From Bradyrhizobium sp. WSM1417 (lineage in GTDB: Bacteria > Pseudomonadota > Alphaproteobacteria > Rhizobiales > Xanthobacteraceae), in contig NZ_KI911783.1 of assembly GCF_000515415.1 (NCBI RefSeq), positions 1,168,392-1,232,391 of the forward strand: 64,000 bases of DNA. Direction: 5' to 3'. Below the pieces are notes generated by a model. The model was given only the letters and a program-made list of their open reading frames with translations, did not search any database and was not told the DNA's origin. Each line of letters opens with the position of its first letter. The first letter of the stretch is position 1. This document shows, one piece after another, positions 37,996 through 47,252 of the stretch. Position numbers and translations under genes: made by a program.

Positions 37996-39630
37996 TCACA
38001 GCTTCGCGCGCTGCGCGATCCCGTCCTTGATCGACGCCAGCTCTGCCTCATCCCAGATGCCGATCAAAATGCCGCCCTTCACCTGGAGCTGGTTGTCGGC
38101 ATAGGCCGCGATCTTCTCGCGCGGTGTCGTGATGTGGTCGTTGGGATGCAGCGCCCAGTCGAACAATTCTGCCTGCAGTCGCGCGATGATGCCGGCGCAC
38201 TCAGGGTCGTCGCCGCGATCCAGAAACTCTTCCGGATCGGTTTCGAGGTCATACAGCATCGGGCGGAAGCCCGAGGCGTGGATGTATTTCCAGCGACCGT
38301 CGAACACCATGAACAGGCGGCAGCGTTCGATCGGCTGGTTCAGCTTCAGCCGCACGTCCTGCATGACATAGTCGTATTCGGAGAACGCCACCTTGCGCCA
38401 ATCCGGCGGGCTCTCGCCGCGCAGCAGCGGCAGCAGCGAGCGTCCCTCGAGGATGTGGCCCGGCACCTTGCCGCCGAAATAATCCACGAAGGTCGGCGCG
38501 AGATCGATGGCTTCGACCAGAGCATCGTTGCGCGTGCCACGCGTCGCATCCGCCTCCTTCGAGGGATCGATGATGATGAGCGGGATCTTCGCCGACTGCT
38601 CGTGGAACAGGTCCTTCTCGCCCATCCAGTGATCGCCGAGATAATCGCCGTGATCGGAGGTGAACACGATCATGGTGGTGTCCGAGAGGCCGCGCTCCTC
38701 CAGAAACTTCATCAGCACGCCCATCTGGTCGTCGATCTGGGTGATCAGGCCCATATAGGTCGGGATCACCTTCTCGCGGGCATCGTCGCGCGCCATGTTG
38801 CGGGAGTAGCGCATGTCCATATAGGCGCCGAACACCGGATGCGGATTCTGGCGCTCGCGCTCGGAGCGGATCGCCGGAATCATATCCGATGTCGAATACA
38901 TGCTGGCGTAGGGTTCGGGCGCGATATAGGGCCAGTGCGGCTTGATGTAGGACAGATGCAGGCACCATGGCCTGCCGTCGGTCTCGGCCTCGCCGATGAA
39001 GTCCATCGCGCGTCGGGTCATATAAGGCGTCTCGGAATGCTCGTCCGGCACGCGCGCGGCCTTGTCGGCATGCACGAGCAGCCAGCCGTTTTGCAGGGAG
39101 CCGTCCTCGGCCGCACCTGAATTGGCCCAATGCTCCCAGGGATTGGGCGCATCAAACCCCTGCTGACGCAGATATTCGTCGTATTTCGGACGCGGCCGCC
39201 CCGTGGGATGCAGGCCGTCGTCACGCTCATAGGGCTCGAACCCGCATTCGGCGACGTGCACGCCGATCATCGATTCCGGCGGGATGCCGAGCGCCTTCAT
39301 GCCTTCGAGATCGGGCGCCATGTGGGTCTTGCCGACCAGCACGTTGCGCACACCGAGCTTCTTGAGGTGGTCGCCGAGGGTGGGCTCGCCGATCCGCAAC
39401 GGCCAGCCGTTCCAGTGCGAGCCGTGCGAGCGCATGTAGCGCCCGGTGTAGAACGACATCCGCGAGGGACCGCAGATCGGCGACTGCACATAGGCTTTGC
39501 TGAACAGCACGCCGCGCTTCGCCATGGCGTCGATGTTCGGTGTCTTAAGCCGGGGATGGCCGGTGCAGCCGAGATAGTCGTAGCGAAGCTGGTCGCACAT
39601 GATCCAGAGAACGTTCTTCGCGCGCGCCAT
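37996..39630 (-). CDS. sulfatase / phosphonate monoester hydrolase-like enzyme
   Basis: This 544-residue member of the alkaline phosphatase superfamily carries the formylglycine signature C-x-P-S-R in ICGPSRMSFYTGR, and the N-terminal metal site in MCDQLRYDYLG. Later metal-binding residues are in FTSDHGDYLGDH, and the catalytic Lys-His region is in GKTHMAP. No signal peptide is visible, so it is probably cytoplasmic, like rhizobial phosphonate monoester hydrolases. Substrate is uncertain: sulfate esters, phosphodiesters or phosphonate monoesters. Its neighbour is a TctC-type binding protein with which it converges. Confidence 0.9.
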   Translation of the reverse strand: MARAKNVLWIMCDQLRYDYLGCTGHPRLKTPNIDAMAKRGVLFSKAYVQSPICGPSRMSFYTGRYMRSHGSHWNGWPLRIGEPTLGDHLKKLGVRNVLVGKTHMAPDLEGMKALGIPPESMIGVHVAECGFEPYERDDGLHPTGRPRPKYDEYLRQQGFDAPNPWEHWANSGAAEDGSLQNGWLLVHADKAARVPDEHSETPYMTRRAMDFIGEAETDGRPWCLHLSYIKPHWPYIAPEPYASMYSTSDMIPAIRSERERQNPHPVFGAYMDMRYSRNMARDDAREKVIPTYMGLITQIDDQMGVLMKFLEERGLSDTTMIVFTSDHGDYLGDHWMGEKDLFHEQSAKIPLIIIDPSKEADATRGTRNDALVEAIDLAPTFVDYFGGKVPGHILEGRSLLPLLRGESPPDWRKVAFSEYDYVMQDVRLKLNQPIERCRLFMVFDGRWKYIHASGFRPMLYDLETDPEEFLDRGDDPECAGIIARLQAELFDWALHPNDHITTPREKIAAYADNQLQVKGGILIGIWDEAELASIKDGIAQRAKL

Positions 39631-39731
39631 ACTTTCTCACTCCGGCATTTCGATCTGCCGGATGCTGCGCCATCAATGGCGCGAAGGCAACATTGCGAGC
39701 GACGCGCGAGGTCGTGGCTGCACATTCCAGC

Positions 39732-39858
39732 GTCGTCCCGGCGAAGGCCGGGACCCATAGCCACAGGGAGTAGTTTGGCGAAGACTAGTAGTTCGGTACT
39801 AAGACCATCCCCAACCGACAGATCACGCGGTATGGGTCCCGGCCTTCGCCGGGACGAC
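39732..39858. repeat. palindromic element, type GTCGTCCCGGC, copy 2
   Basis: This 127-bp element has the same terminal arms as 16345-16471 and a closely related interior (AGTTTGGCGAAGAC, ACCATCC, ATCACGCGGTATGGGTCCCGG). It lies between obgE and the sulfatase gene, 14 bp from the obgE stop codon. Confidence 0.9.
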
Positions 39859-39872
39859 CGTGGGGAGAGCGA

Positions 39873-40997
<1,125 letters not shown>

Positions 40998-41015
40998 TTA
41001 ACCCCGGGAACGACG

Positions 41016-41495
41016 TTAGTTGGGCCGGCGCCGGATCAGGAATTTCTGCGTGCCCTCCAGCACCAGCTCCTTGCGCTGGTTGAACACGGTGCTTTTGAGC
41101 GTCACCGTGCCGGTCGAGCGTCCCGGCACCAGCTCAATGACCTCGAGCGCGGGATAGATTGTGTCGTCGGCGAACACCGGTGTGAGGAACCGGCTGGATT
41201 GCTCGAGGAAGCCGACCAGGGAGTCCTCGACCATGAACGGAAACAGGCCCGCGCCGGGTGCGGTGTGGATCAAGGTCTGGAAACCGTGGGCGAGCAGATG
41301 CGGCATGCCGCGGCTGCGGCAATACTCCACGTCGTAATGCACCGGATGAGTGTCGCCGCTCGCGGTCTGGAATGCCGCGAACACCGCCGTCGTCTGCGTG
41401 CGGCTCGGCAGCACGAAGCGCTCGCCGACCACGAAATCCTCAAACCAGCGTTGCGCCGGGATCATGCGATGACGGGCCGGGTCGAAGTCGGTCAT
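41016..41495 (-). CDS. MaoC-like hot-dog dehydratase
   Basis: This 159-residue single hot-dog domain protein has the hydratase motif as ASGDTHPVHYDVEYC, with Asp and His as the expected catalytic pair. Family members hydrate enoyl-CoA in fatty-acid or aromatic degradation. The ATG at 41495 is used; in-frame ATGs upstream (for example 41639) would add an unconserved Arg-rich stretch. It is divergent from an EamA transporter, with 130 bp between the starts. Confidence 0.87.
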   Translation of the reverse strand: MTDFDPARHRMIPAQRWFEDFVVGERFVLPSRTQTTAVFAAFQTASGDTHPVHYDVEYCRSRGMPHLLAHGFQTLIHTAPGAGLFPFMVEDSLVGFLEQSSRFLTPVFADDTIYPALEVIELVPGRSTGTVTLKSTVFNQRKELVLEGTQKFLIRRRPN

Positions 41496-41625
41496 GGCTA
41501 AGCTCTTTCCTGGCTCTTTTGTTCGCGTGGCGCCCATCGCTACGCGACGCGAAGACTGCGACAATCCGTTCAATTCGTCCAACGCGGGCTTGTCCCGACG
41601 GCCTGCGTCATTACAACGGCGCTCA

Positions 41626-42540
41626 ATGCCCCTTTTCAAAAATCTCTCGGCCTATGACGAACGCTCGGCGCGGCTGGCCGGGATTGCGCTCATGGTGTTG
41701 TCGATCTTCATGTTCTCGTTCGGCGATGCCATGGGCAAGTTCCTGGTCGGGACTTATTCTGTGGGGCAGCTGCTGTTCCTGCGCGCCTGCGCGGCGCTGC
41801 TGCTGCTGTCGCCGCTGGTCTGGCGGCAGCGTCACCAGTTCCTGCAGCTGGAGCGGCCGGGCCTCCAGCTCTTTCGCGTCGTATTGTCGACGCTGGAAGT
41901 GGCGGCCTTCTTCCTGGCGACGGTCTACCTGCCGCTCGCCGACGTCATCACCTATTATCTCGCAGGCCCGATCTTCGTCACCGCGATGTCGGCGATCTTT
42001 CTCGGCGAGAAAGTCGGCTGGCGGCGCTGGACCGCGATCCTGATCGGCTTCTGCGGCGTCCTGATCGCGCTGCGGCCCTCGGCACAGACGGTGAGCCTGC
42101 CGGCGCTGATCGCGCTGGGCGGCAGTCTTTCCTTTGCAACGCTGATGCTGATCACGCGCAGCCTGCGCAAGACGCCCGACATCGTGATGGCGTCGTCGCA
42201 ATTCGTCGGCACGTTCTTGCTGGGTGCGGTGCTGTCGGCATTCCACTGGGTGCCGCCGACACCGGGCAGCCTCGTGATCTTCGCGCTGGCGGGATGCGTC
42301 TCGGTCACCGCGCTGTTCTGCGTCAACCGCTCGCTCAAGCTCGCGCCGGCCAGCGTCGTCGTGCCTTATCAATATTCGATGATCGTCTGGGCGGTGATCT
42401 TCGGCTTCGTCGTGTTCGGCGACGTGCCCGAAATCGCCACCATCGTCGGCGCCGCCATCATCATCGGCGCCGGGTTCTATATTTACTTGCGTGAGCGCGA
42501 TCTCGGGCGCGGGGAGGTGGATGTGAATCCGCCGGCGTAA
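41626..42540 (+). CDS. EamA/DMT-family transporter, copy 1
   Basis: This 304-residue inner-membrane protein has ten hydrophobic segments in two EamA repeats. It starts MPLFKNLSAYDERSARLAGI and includes the helices ALMVLSIFMFSFGDAMG, LLFLRACAALLLLSPLVW, and in the second half SLPALIALGGSLSFATLML. The family exports metabolites such as amino acids or drugs; the substrate is unknown. The C-terminal tail is short and charged (LRERDLGRGE). The element at 42550-42668 follows. Confidence 0.88.
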   Translation: MPLFKNLSAYDERSARLAGIALMVLSIFMFSFGDAMGKFLVGTYSVGQLLFLRACAALLLLSPLVWRQRHQFLQLERPGLQLFRVVLSTLEVAAFFLATVYLPLADVITYYLAGPIFVTAMSAIFLGEKVGWRRWTAILIGFCGVLIALRPSAQTVSLPALIALGGSLSFATLMLITRSLRKTPDIVMASSQFVGTFLLGAVLSAFHWVPPTPGSLVIFALAGCVSVTALFCVNRSLKLAPASVVVPYQYSMIVWAVIFGFVVFGDVPEIATIVGAAIIIGAGFYIYLRERDLGRGEVDVNPPA

Positions 42541-42549
42541 TATTCCGCT

Positions 42550-42668
42550 GTCGTCCCGGCGAAGGCCGGGACCCATACCCACAGGGTGCAGTTTTGCGAA
42601 GACTCGGAGTGGGAGTCTTTGCGTCACGAACAGTCGTGGTTATGGGTCCCGGCCTTCGCCGGGACGAC
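42550..42668. repeat. palindromic element, type GTCGTCCCGGC, copy 3
   Basis: This 119-bp element has the same outer arms as the copies at 16345 and 39732, but its interior is more divergent (CAGTTTTGCGAAGACTC shared in part). It lies between the convergent EamA and GNAT genes. Confidence 0.88.
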
Positions 42669-42686
42669 TCGCGGTAAGAGTTGGGC

Positions 42687-43280
42687 CTACCTCACCCTTC
42701 GCGCACTGCTCCAGCTCTTCAGCGACGCCCACACACCGCGCGACAGGCGAAAGCAGTCGACCGGCGTCGACGAGCCCAGCGCCAGGAAGCGATGCAGCTG
42801 GACGCCGCTCCACTGGAAGCCGCACTTCTCCAGCACGTTGCGCGAGGCCGGGTTGGTGACGCGCGCGCCTGCATAGAGATGATCGTCCTCGAACTCCTCG
42901 AAGAAGAAGTCGATCGCGCCGCGCGCGGCCTCGGTGGCAAAGCCCCGGCCCCAATGCGCGACGCCGAGCCAATAGCCGAGCTCGGCATTGCCGGGCGTCG
43001 AGCGGTCGATGCCGACCATGCCGATGGGGCCGCTGTCATGCTCGATCAGGAACACCGTCTCGCCGCCGGGCGCGGCGGTGGCGCGGATGAAGGCGACGGC
43101 GTCGTCCTGCGAATAGGGATGCGGGAGGCGCCTCGTGTTTTCGGCAACGCGAGGATCGTTGGCGAGGAGGGCGATGGTCCTGACGTCGGCGAGGGTCGGC
43201 CGCCGCAACGTCAGCCGCTCGGTGGCGACGACGCTGGGTCTCGCCTCCCGCAAGGTCACGCTCGAAAAATCCTGCAACAT
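42687..43280 (-). CDS. GNAT N-acetyltransferase, RimJ/RimL-like
   Basis: This 197-residue GCN5-related acetyltransferase has the substrate-side start TERLTLRRPTLADVRTIA, a typical GWGRGFAT-like acetyl-CoA loop (HWGRGFATEAARGAIDF), and NPASRNVLEKCGFQ. Candidate targets are ribosomal protein N-termini or small amines. The ATG at 43280 is preferred because GGAG lies 6 nt upstream; a GTG at 43301 has no SD. It is downstream of rpmA but separated by a terminator. Confidence 0.88.
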   Translation of the reverse strand: MLQDFSSVTLREARPSVVATERLTLRRPTLADVRTIALLANDPRVAENTRRLPHPYSQDDAVAFIRATAAPGGETVFLIEHDSGPIGMVGIDRSTPGNAELGYWLGVAHWGRGFATEAARGAIDFFFEEFEDDHLYAGARVTNPASRNVLEKCGFQWSGVQLHRFLALGSSTPVDCFRLSRGVWASLKSWSSARRVR

Positions 43281-43322
43281 GTCCGGCTCCGTCGAAGTCA
43301 CTCAAGTGAAAAGTGAGCACGC

Positions 43323-43356
43323 AAACGAAAGGGGAGGCCGGTTTCCCGCCTCCCCT
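43323..43356 (-). terminator. intrinsic terminator after rplU-rpmA
   Basis: The stem GGGGAGGC / GCCTCCCC (8 bp) is followed on the minus strand by TTTCGTTT. It ends the rplU-rpmA transcript upstream of the GNAT gene. Confidence 0.8.
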
Positions 43357-43436
43357 GGAGCCTTCGATCTCTTATGATCTCAAGGACTCCGCCGGTTCGG
43401 TCTGGGACCCGGCGGACTCCAAATTTGATCCACCGT

Positions 43437-43706
43437 CTATTCAGCCGCCTCTGCGAGCGGGAGCACCGAGATGAAGGTGCGGCCGTTGGCTTTGGCCTGG
43501 AACGTTACGCGGCCCTCAACCTTGGCGAACAAGGTGTGGTCCGTGCCCATGCCGACATTAAGGCCGGGATGCCAGGTGGTGCCGCGCTGACGCGCAATGA
43601 TGTTGCCGGGAATCACAACTTCCCCGCCGAACGCCTTGATACCGAGGCGCTTGCCCTTGGAATCGCGACCGTTGCGCGATGAACCGCCTGCTTTTTTGTG
43701 AGCCAT
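43437..43706 (-). CDS. rpmA: 50S ribosomal protein L27
   Basis: This 89-residue protein starts [20 protein letters not shown], the canonical L27 N-terminus that reaches the peptidyl-transferase centre. It does not have the cleavable extension seen in Firmicutes. It is separated from rplU by 97 bp that contain a hairpin. Confidence 0.98.
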   Translation of the reverse strand: MAHKKAGGSSRNGRDSKGKRLGIKAFGGEVVIPGNIIARQRGTTWHPGLNVGMGTDHTLFAKVEGRVTFQAKANGRTFISVLPLAEAAE

Positions 43707-43770
43707 GGCTCGTCTCCGAAATCCTGAGTATTTCTAGATCAATTCCTTGACGGAATCATTTCACAATTTC

Positions 43771-43799
43771 TCACGCATCACTTCGTGATGATGCGTGAT
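43771..43799 (-). promoter_or_regulatory. intercistronic hairpin between rplU and rpmA
   Basis: TCACGCATCA (43771-43780) pairs with TGATGCGTGA (43789-43798) around a CTTCGTGA loop that can extend to a UUCG-type tip. It lies in the rplU-rpmA mRNA 65 nt before the rpmA start. It may tune the L21:L27 ratio. Confidence 0.5.
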
Positions 43800-43803
43800 C
43801 AAA

Positions 43804-44196
43804 TTATGCGGCGGCCTCTTCGGTCGTGGTCTCCGGCTTGGCGACCTTCTCCCGCTTCGGACGCGGCCCCTTGGTGGGCTTGGCGCCGTCCGTCAGGATC
43901 TCCGAGATGCGCAGCACGGTGATCTCGTCGCGATAGCCGCGCTTGCGGCGCGAGTTCTTGCGGCGGCGCTTCTTGAACGCGATGACCTTGGGACCGCGCT
44001 TGTGGTCGAGCACCTCGACCGCGACGGAGGCGCCGGCGACCGTGGGCAGACCCAGGATCGGCGTGTCGCCGCCGACCAGGAGAACTTCATTGAGCTGCAC
44101 GATCGAGCCGACTTCGCCTTCGATCTTGCCTACTTCCAGGACATCATCCGGAACGACGCGGTACTGCCGGCCGCCGGTTTTGATGACTGCGAACAT
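43804..44196 (-). CDS. rplU: 50S ribosomal protein L21
   Basis: The 130-residue protein starts [20 protein letters not shown], the canonical L21 start, and includes [17 protein letters not shown]. It carries a C-terminal extension of about 25 residues rich in Lys, Pro, Glu and Thr (ending [15 protein letters not shown]) compared with the roughly 103-residue E. coli form. Such tails are common in alphaproteobacteria. The upstream leader is structured. Confidence 0.97.
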   Translation of the reverse strand: MFAVIKTGGRQYRVVPDDVLEVGKIEGEVGSIVQLNEVLLVGGDTPILGLPTVAGASVAVEVLDHKRGPKVIAFKKRRRKNSRRKRGYRDEITVLRISEILTDGAKPTKGPRPKREKVAKPETTTEEAAA

Positions 44197-44530
44197 CGTT
44201 GTTTTCCTTCGTGTTCATTCCCGGCCTCGCGACATAGTGTCGGGGCCGGCTTTTTGTCAGTCGCTATGGGTTTATGCGAGTTTTGTGCGGGCGGGAGTTA
44301 TCCCTTTGAAAACCCACGCAAAAACAAGCGGCGCGAGAAACGCCCCGCGCCGGTTGCGGGATTTATAGCCGCTGATCCCCCGGAGTCAAGGAAAAGCCGG
44401 CGAAAACGGCCCGGATTTGAAGCATTTGGGCCCGATCCGGCCCCGCAGGCGAATTTCGGCTTGCGCCGCAACCAACAGGTTCCCCCGCCGTTGTCCCGGC
44501 GAATTCAGTCACACGGGCAAGGGGCTTACC
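44197..44530. promoter_or_regulatory. 334-bp divergent region with two hairpins upstream of rplU
   Basis: Read on the minus strand, the first hairpin (44329-44352, arms CGGCGCG and CGCGCCG) is followed by CTTGTTTTTG, which resembles an intrinsic terminator. A second hairpin (about 44220-44253, built from CCGGCCCC, a central GACAC/GTGTC-like part, and GGCCGG) lies 25-55 nt before the rplU ATG. No minus-strand gene precedes them, so they would be in the rplU leader. The region also contains the start of the ROK-like gene at 44531. Confidence 0.45.
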
Positions 44531-45676
44531 ATGGCGACAGACGAGCTGGTCAAGACGACGACGGGCATCGCCCATCACGGCGCCGAGCGGCTGCCGTCGG
44601 TGGATATCGACAGCTTCAATATCGAGATGAAGGACGAGGATGGCTTCATCGGCGACCGCGCCAGCAAGGGCGCGTTCAGGGAGATCCTCGAGCGCTGGCG
44701 CAAGCCGCTACGCAAGTCCGGCGAGGACCCGTTCGGCAAGGAGCCGTCGGACGAGATCAGCAAGAAGACGCTGGACGCCATCCTGGTCGGCGATGACACC
44801 GAGGCCTGGGCGGTGGTGCATAGCGCCATCGAGGACTTCGCCCAGGAGCTCGCGTACGTCACCCGCCGCTTCCTCAAGTCCAAGGCCTGGGCCAAGACCG
44901 AGCGCATCGTGGTCGGCGGCGGTTTTCGCGATTCCAGGCTCGGCGAGCTCGCGATCGCGCGCACCGAGATCATCCTCATGGCCGAGGATTTCAAGATCGA
45001 CATGCTGCCGATCCGTCATCATCCCGACGAGGCCGGCCTGATCGGCGCGCTGCATCTGGCGCCGTCATGGATCTTCGAGGCCCATGACAGCATCCTTGCC
45101 GTCGATATCGGCGGCACCAACATCCGCTGTGGCTTGGTGGAGACCAGCTGGAAAAAGGCAAAAGACCTGTCGAAAGCCAAGGTCGTGAAGGCCGAGCTGT
45201 GGCGTCATGCCGACGACGAGCCGACGCGCGAAGGCGCGGTGAAGCGGCTCACGAAGATGTTGAAAGGGCTGATCACCGAGGCCGAAAAGGAAGGCTACAA
45301 GCTGGCGCCGTTCATCGGCATTGCTTGTCCCGGCGTGATCAACGCGGACGGCTCGATCGAGAAAGGCGCGCAGAACCTGCCGGGCAATTGGGAGAGCAGC
45401 AAGTTCAACCTGCCGGCGAGCCTGCTCGAGGGCATCCCTTCCATCGGCGAGCACGACACCGCGATCCTGATGCACAATGACGGCGTGGTTCAGGGCCTCT
45501 CCGAGGTGCCGTTCATGCAGGACGTCGATCGCTGGGGCGTGCTCACCATCGGCACTGGGCTCGGCAATGCCCGCTTCACCAACCGCCGCAAGGACAACGG
45601 CAAGGACAAGGATAACGGCAAAGACGGGGATTCCACGGGCAACGGGAAGAAAAAAGCCAAGAGCGACAAGGAGTAA
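44531..45676 (+). CDS. ROK-family sugar kinase-like protein with unusual N- and C-termini
   Basis: The 381-residue protein has a ROK/glucokinase-like core in its second half: phosphate-binding LAVDIGGTNIRCGLVE (about residues 190-205), GIACPGVINADGSIEKGAQN, and GVLTIGTGLGNARF. The zinc-binding CxCGxxGC motif of typical ROK proteins is absent. The first 185 residues form a charged domain with no familiar motif. The C-terminus is a Lys/Asp/Asn-rich tail (KDNGKDKDNGKDGD and following). Kinase activity is uncertain. The ATG at 44531 is chosen because the protein then begins MATDELVKTTTGIAHHG; an earlier in-frame ATG exists at 44417. Confidence 0.75.
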   Translation: MATDELVKTTTGIAHHGAERLPSVDIDSFNIEMKDEDGFIGDRASKGAFREILERWRKPLRKSGEDPFGKEPSDEISKKTLDAILVGDDTEAWAVVHSAIEDFAQELAYVTRRFLKSKAWAKTERIVVGGGFRDSRLGELAIARTEIILMAEDFKIDMLPIRHHPDEAGLIGALHLAPSWIFEAHDSILAVDIGGTNIRCGLVETSWKKAKDLSKAKVVKAELWRHADDEPTREGAVKRLTKMLKGLITEAEKEGYKLAPFIGIACPGVINADGSIEKGAQNLPGNWESSKFNLPASLLEGIPSIGEHDTAILMHNDGVVQGLSEVPFMQDVDRWGVLTIGTGLGNARFTNRRKDNGKDKDNGKDGDSTGNGKKKAKSDKE

Positions 45677-46093
45677 CCTTGACTGGTTAGGTTAAGGACC
45701 GGATTGCGTTGCGGTGCACGGGCCGCACGCTACGGTCGGAACCGTCGCCTCACCTGGCCGGCGAAGCCGCCCTTCCCAGCCAGTATTTCAATGAGCGGCA
45801 CGGGACCGCCAGTGTTTACCGCGTCTGGCGGTCCCACCCCGCCTTTTGCGGGTACCAGTGATTCGGGCACCGACCTGCCGCATCGGGCTCGCGCCGGGTC
45901 AGCGGCGAACGGCTCAGGCCAATTCCGCGCAAACCGCCGCCGAAATCCGTGATCGCCCCTGATCATCACCGTGACATCGTGGGTCCAGCCGGAAAACCGG
46001 CCCGATTTTCGCGCTCCCAGCCTTGTCTGGCCCGCCATCCTCGCCTATTAACGCCCGAACCACAGGGGCCCTGCTCCTTACTTGGCGCCTTCA
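45677..46093. other. 417-bp intergenic region before tRNA-Ser
   Basis: I see no convincing gene. A perfect 11-bp inverted repeat (GGGACCGCCAG at 45802-45812, CTGGCGGTCCC at 45825-45835) with a 12-nt loop may end the ROK-like transcript, although only CCTTTT follows. The tRNA promoter must lie near the right end. Confidence 0.5.
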
Positions 46094-46183
46094 GGAGAGG
46101 TGGCAGAGTGGTCGAATGCACCGCACTCGAAATGCGGCATAGGTGCAAGCCTATCGGGGGTTCGAATCCCTCCCTCTCCGCCA
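46094..46183 (+). tRNA. tRNA-Ser (CGA anticodon)
   Basis: This is a 90-nt class II tRNA with encoded CCA. The acceptor stem GGAGAGG pairs with CCTCTCC. The anticodon arm CCGCA-CTCGAAA-TGCGG gives anticodon CGA, reading UCG serine codons. A long variable arm (TAGGTGCAAGCCTA) is present, and the T-arm is GGGGGTTCGAATCCCTC. It is followed by the accessory region at 46.2-52.9 kb. Confidence 0.95.
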
Positions 46184-46227
46184 ACATCATCCGCCACAAC
46201 AAAACGGCTTACAGAAAGCTCGGTAGA

Positions 46228-47139
46228 TCAGTCTGATCTTGCCGGCTCTCGCTCCGCCAGCACCGCCCGCGCCGTCGCCACAAACGCCTGCGCGGCTGGC
46301 GACAACGTCCGACCCTGGCGCTGCAGCAGCGACACCGGGCGGGTGATGGCAGGGCGTATCAGCGGCTTTGCGATCAGAGTCGGAAATTGATCCGCCGGCA
46401 GCATCGTCGCAGGAAGGATCGCGAGGCCGAGACCCTGCGCCGTCATGGCGAGTGCGGTGTTGATCAGCGTCACTTCATAGGTTGGGTTGAGGTGCTTGCC
46501 CTGGGTGCCCAGCGCCTGATCGATCTGCATGCGAATCCGCGTCTCGCCCCGCATCGCGATCGTGGGCATCTGAGCCAACTCGTCCCATGTCAGCGAGCGG
46601 CGTGCCGCGAAGTCGGCGGTGCGCCGGCCGATGGCGCTCAGGCGGCCGCGGGTCAGCGTCTCGATCGTCAGCTCCGCGAATTCTCCCTCGACGCTGCCGA
46701 TCGCGAACTCCGCATCCGTCGCGCTCAGACGCGGAACGAGATCGTCGGCGGCGACGTCACGCATGTCGATTTCGATGTCGGGATAACCTGCCCGGAATTT
46801 AGCGAGTACCGGGGGCAGCAGGGCCGATGCGGTACCGGCTGAGGCGAGAAACGCGACCCGGCCGGCGCGCGCCTGCGCCAGGTCGCGCATGCGCCGCGAC
46901 AGGCCCAGCGCATCGCCCAGCATGCGTTCGGCGGCATGAACTGCCTCGTCAGCGGCCAGCGTCGGCTGCACCGAACGCGTGGAGCGATCGAACAGTTTGA
47001 CGCCGAGCTGCGCTTCGAGCTGCTGGATCAACAGGCTCGCCGCCGATTGCGTGATTCCCAGCTCGCGCGCGGCCCGCGTGATGCTGCGCGTCCGGTACAC
47101 GCCGGTGAAGGCCTGCAATTGCCGCAAGGTGACGTTCAT
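46228..47139 (-). CDS. LysR-family transcriptional regulator, copy 1
   Basis: This 303-residue LysR protein has the N-terminal winged HTH RQLQAFTGVYRTRSITRAAR, followed by LGITQSAASLLIQQLE and LFDRSTRSVQPT. The co-inducer domain follows (about 90-300). The ATG at 47139 is used. It is divergent from an FAD monooxygenase gene, with 113 bp between the starts, the normal arrangement for a LysR and its target. The stop lies 45 bp from the tRNA-Ser 3' end. Confidence 0.92.
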   Translation of the reverse strand: MNVTLRQLQAFTGVYRTRSITRAARELGITQSAASLLIQQLEAQLGVKLFDRSTRSVQPTLAADEAVHAAERMLGDALGLSRRMRDLAQARAGRVAFLASAGTASALLPPVLAKFRAGYPDIEIDMRDVAADDLVPRLSATDAEFAIGSVEGEFAELTIETLTRGRLSAIGRRTADFAARRSLTWDELAQMPTIAMRGETRIRMQIDQALGTQGKHLNPTYEVTLINTALAMTAQGLGLAILPATMLPADQFPTLIAKPLIRPAITRPVSLLQRQGRTLSPAAQAFVATARAVLAEREPARSD

Positions 47140-47252
47140 AGGCAAAGCTCATGAATTGATGAGTTCTTTCCGGCTTATCACATAAGCGAGCATGCAATAA
47201 AATGCATGCCGTGGACGGTGAAGCCGCGATCGCCAAGGGATCGGAAACGAAC

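Noticed and set aside
45730..46038. 102-codon minus-strand frame before tRNA-Ser
   Set aside because: Overlaps a strong inverted repeat, no SD, no family match by eye.
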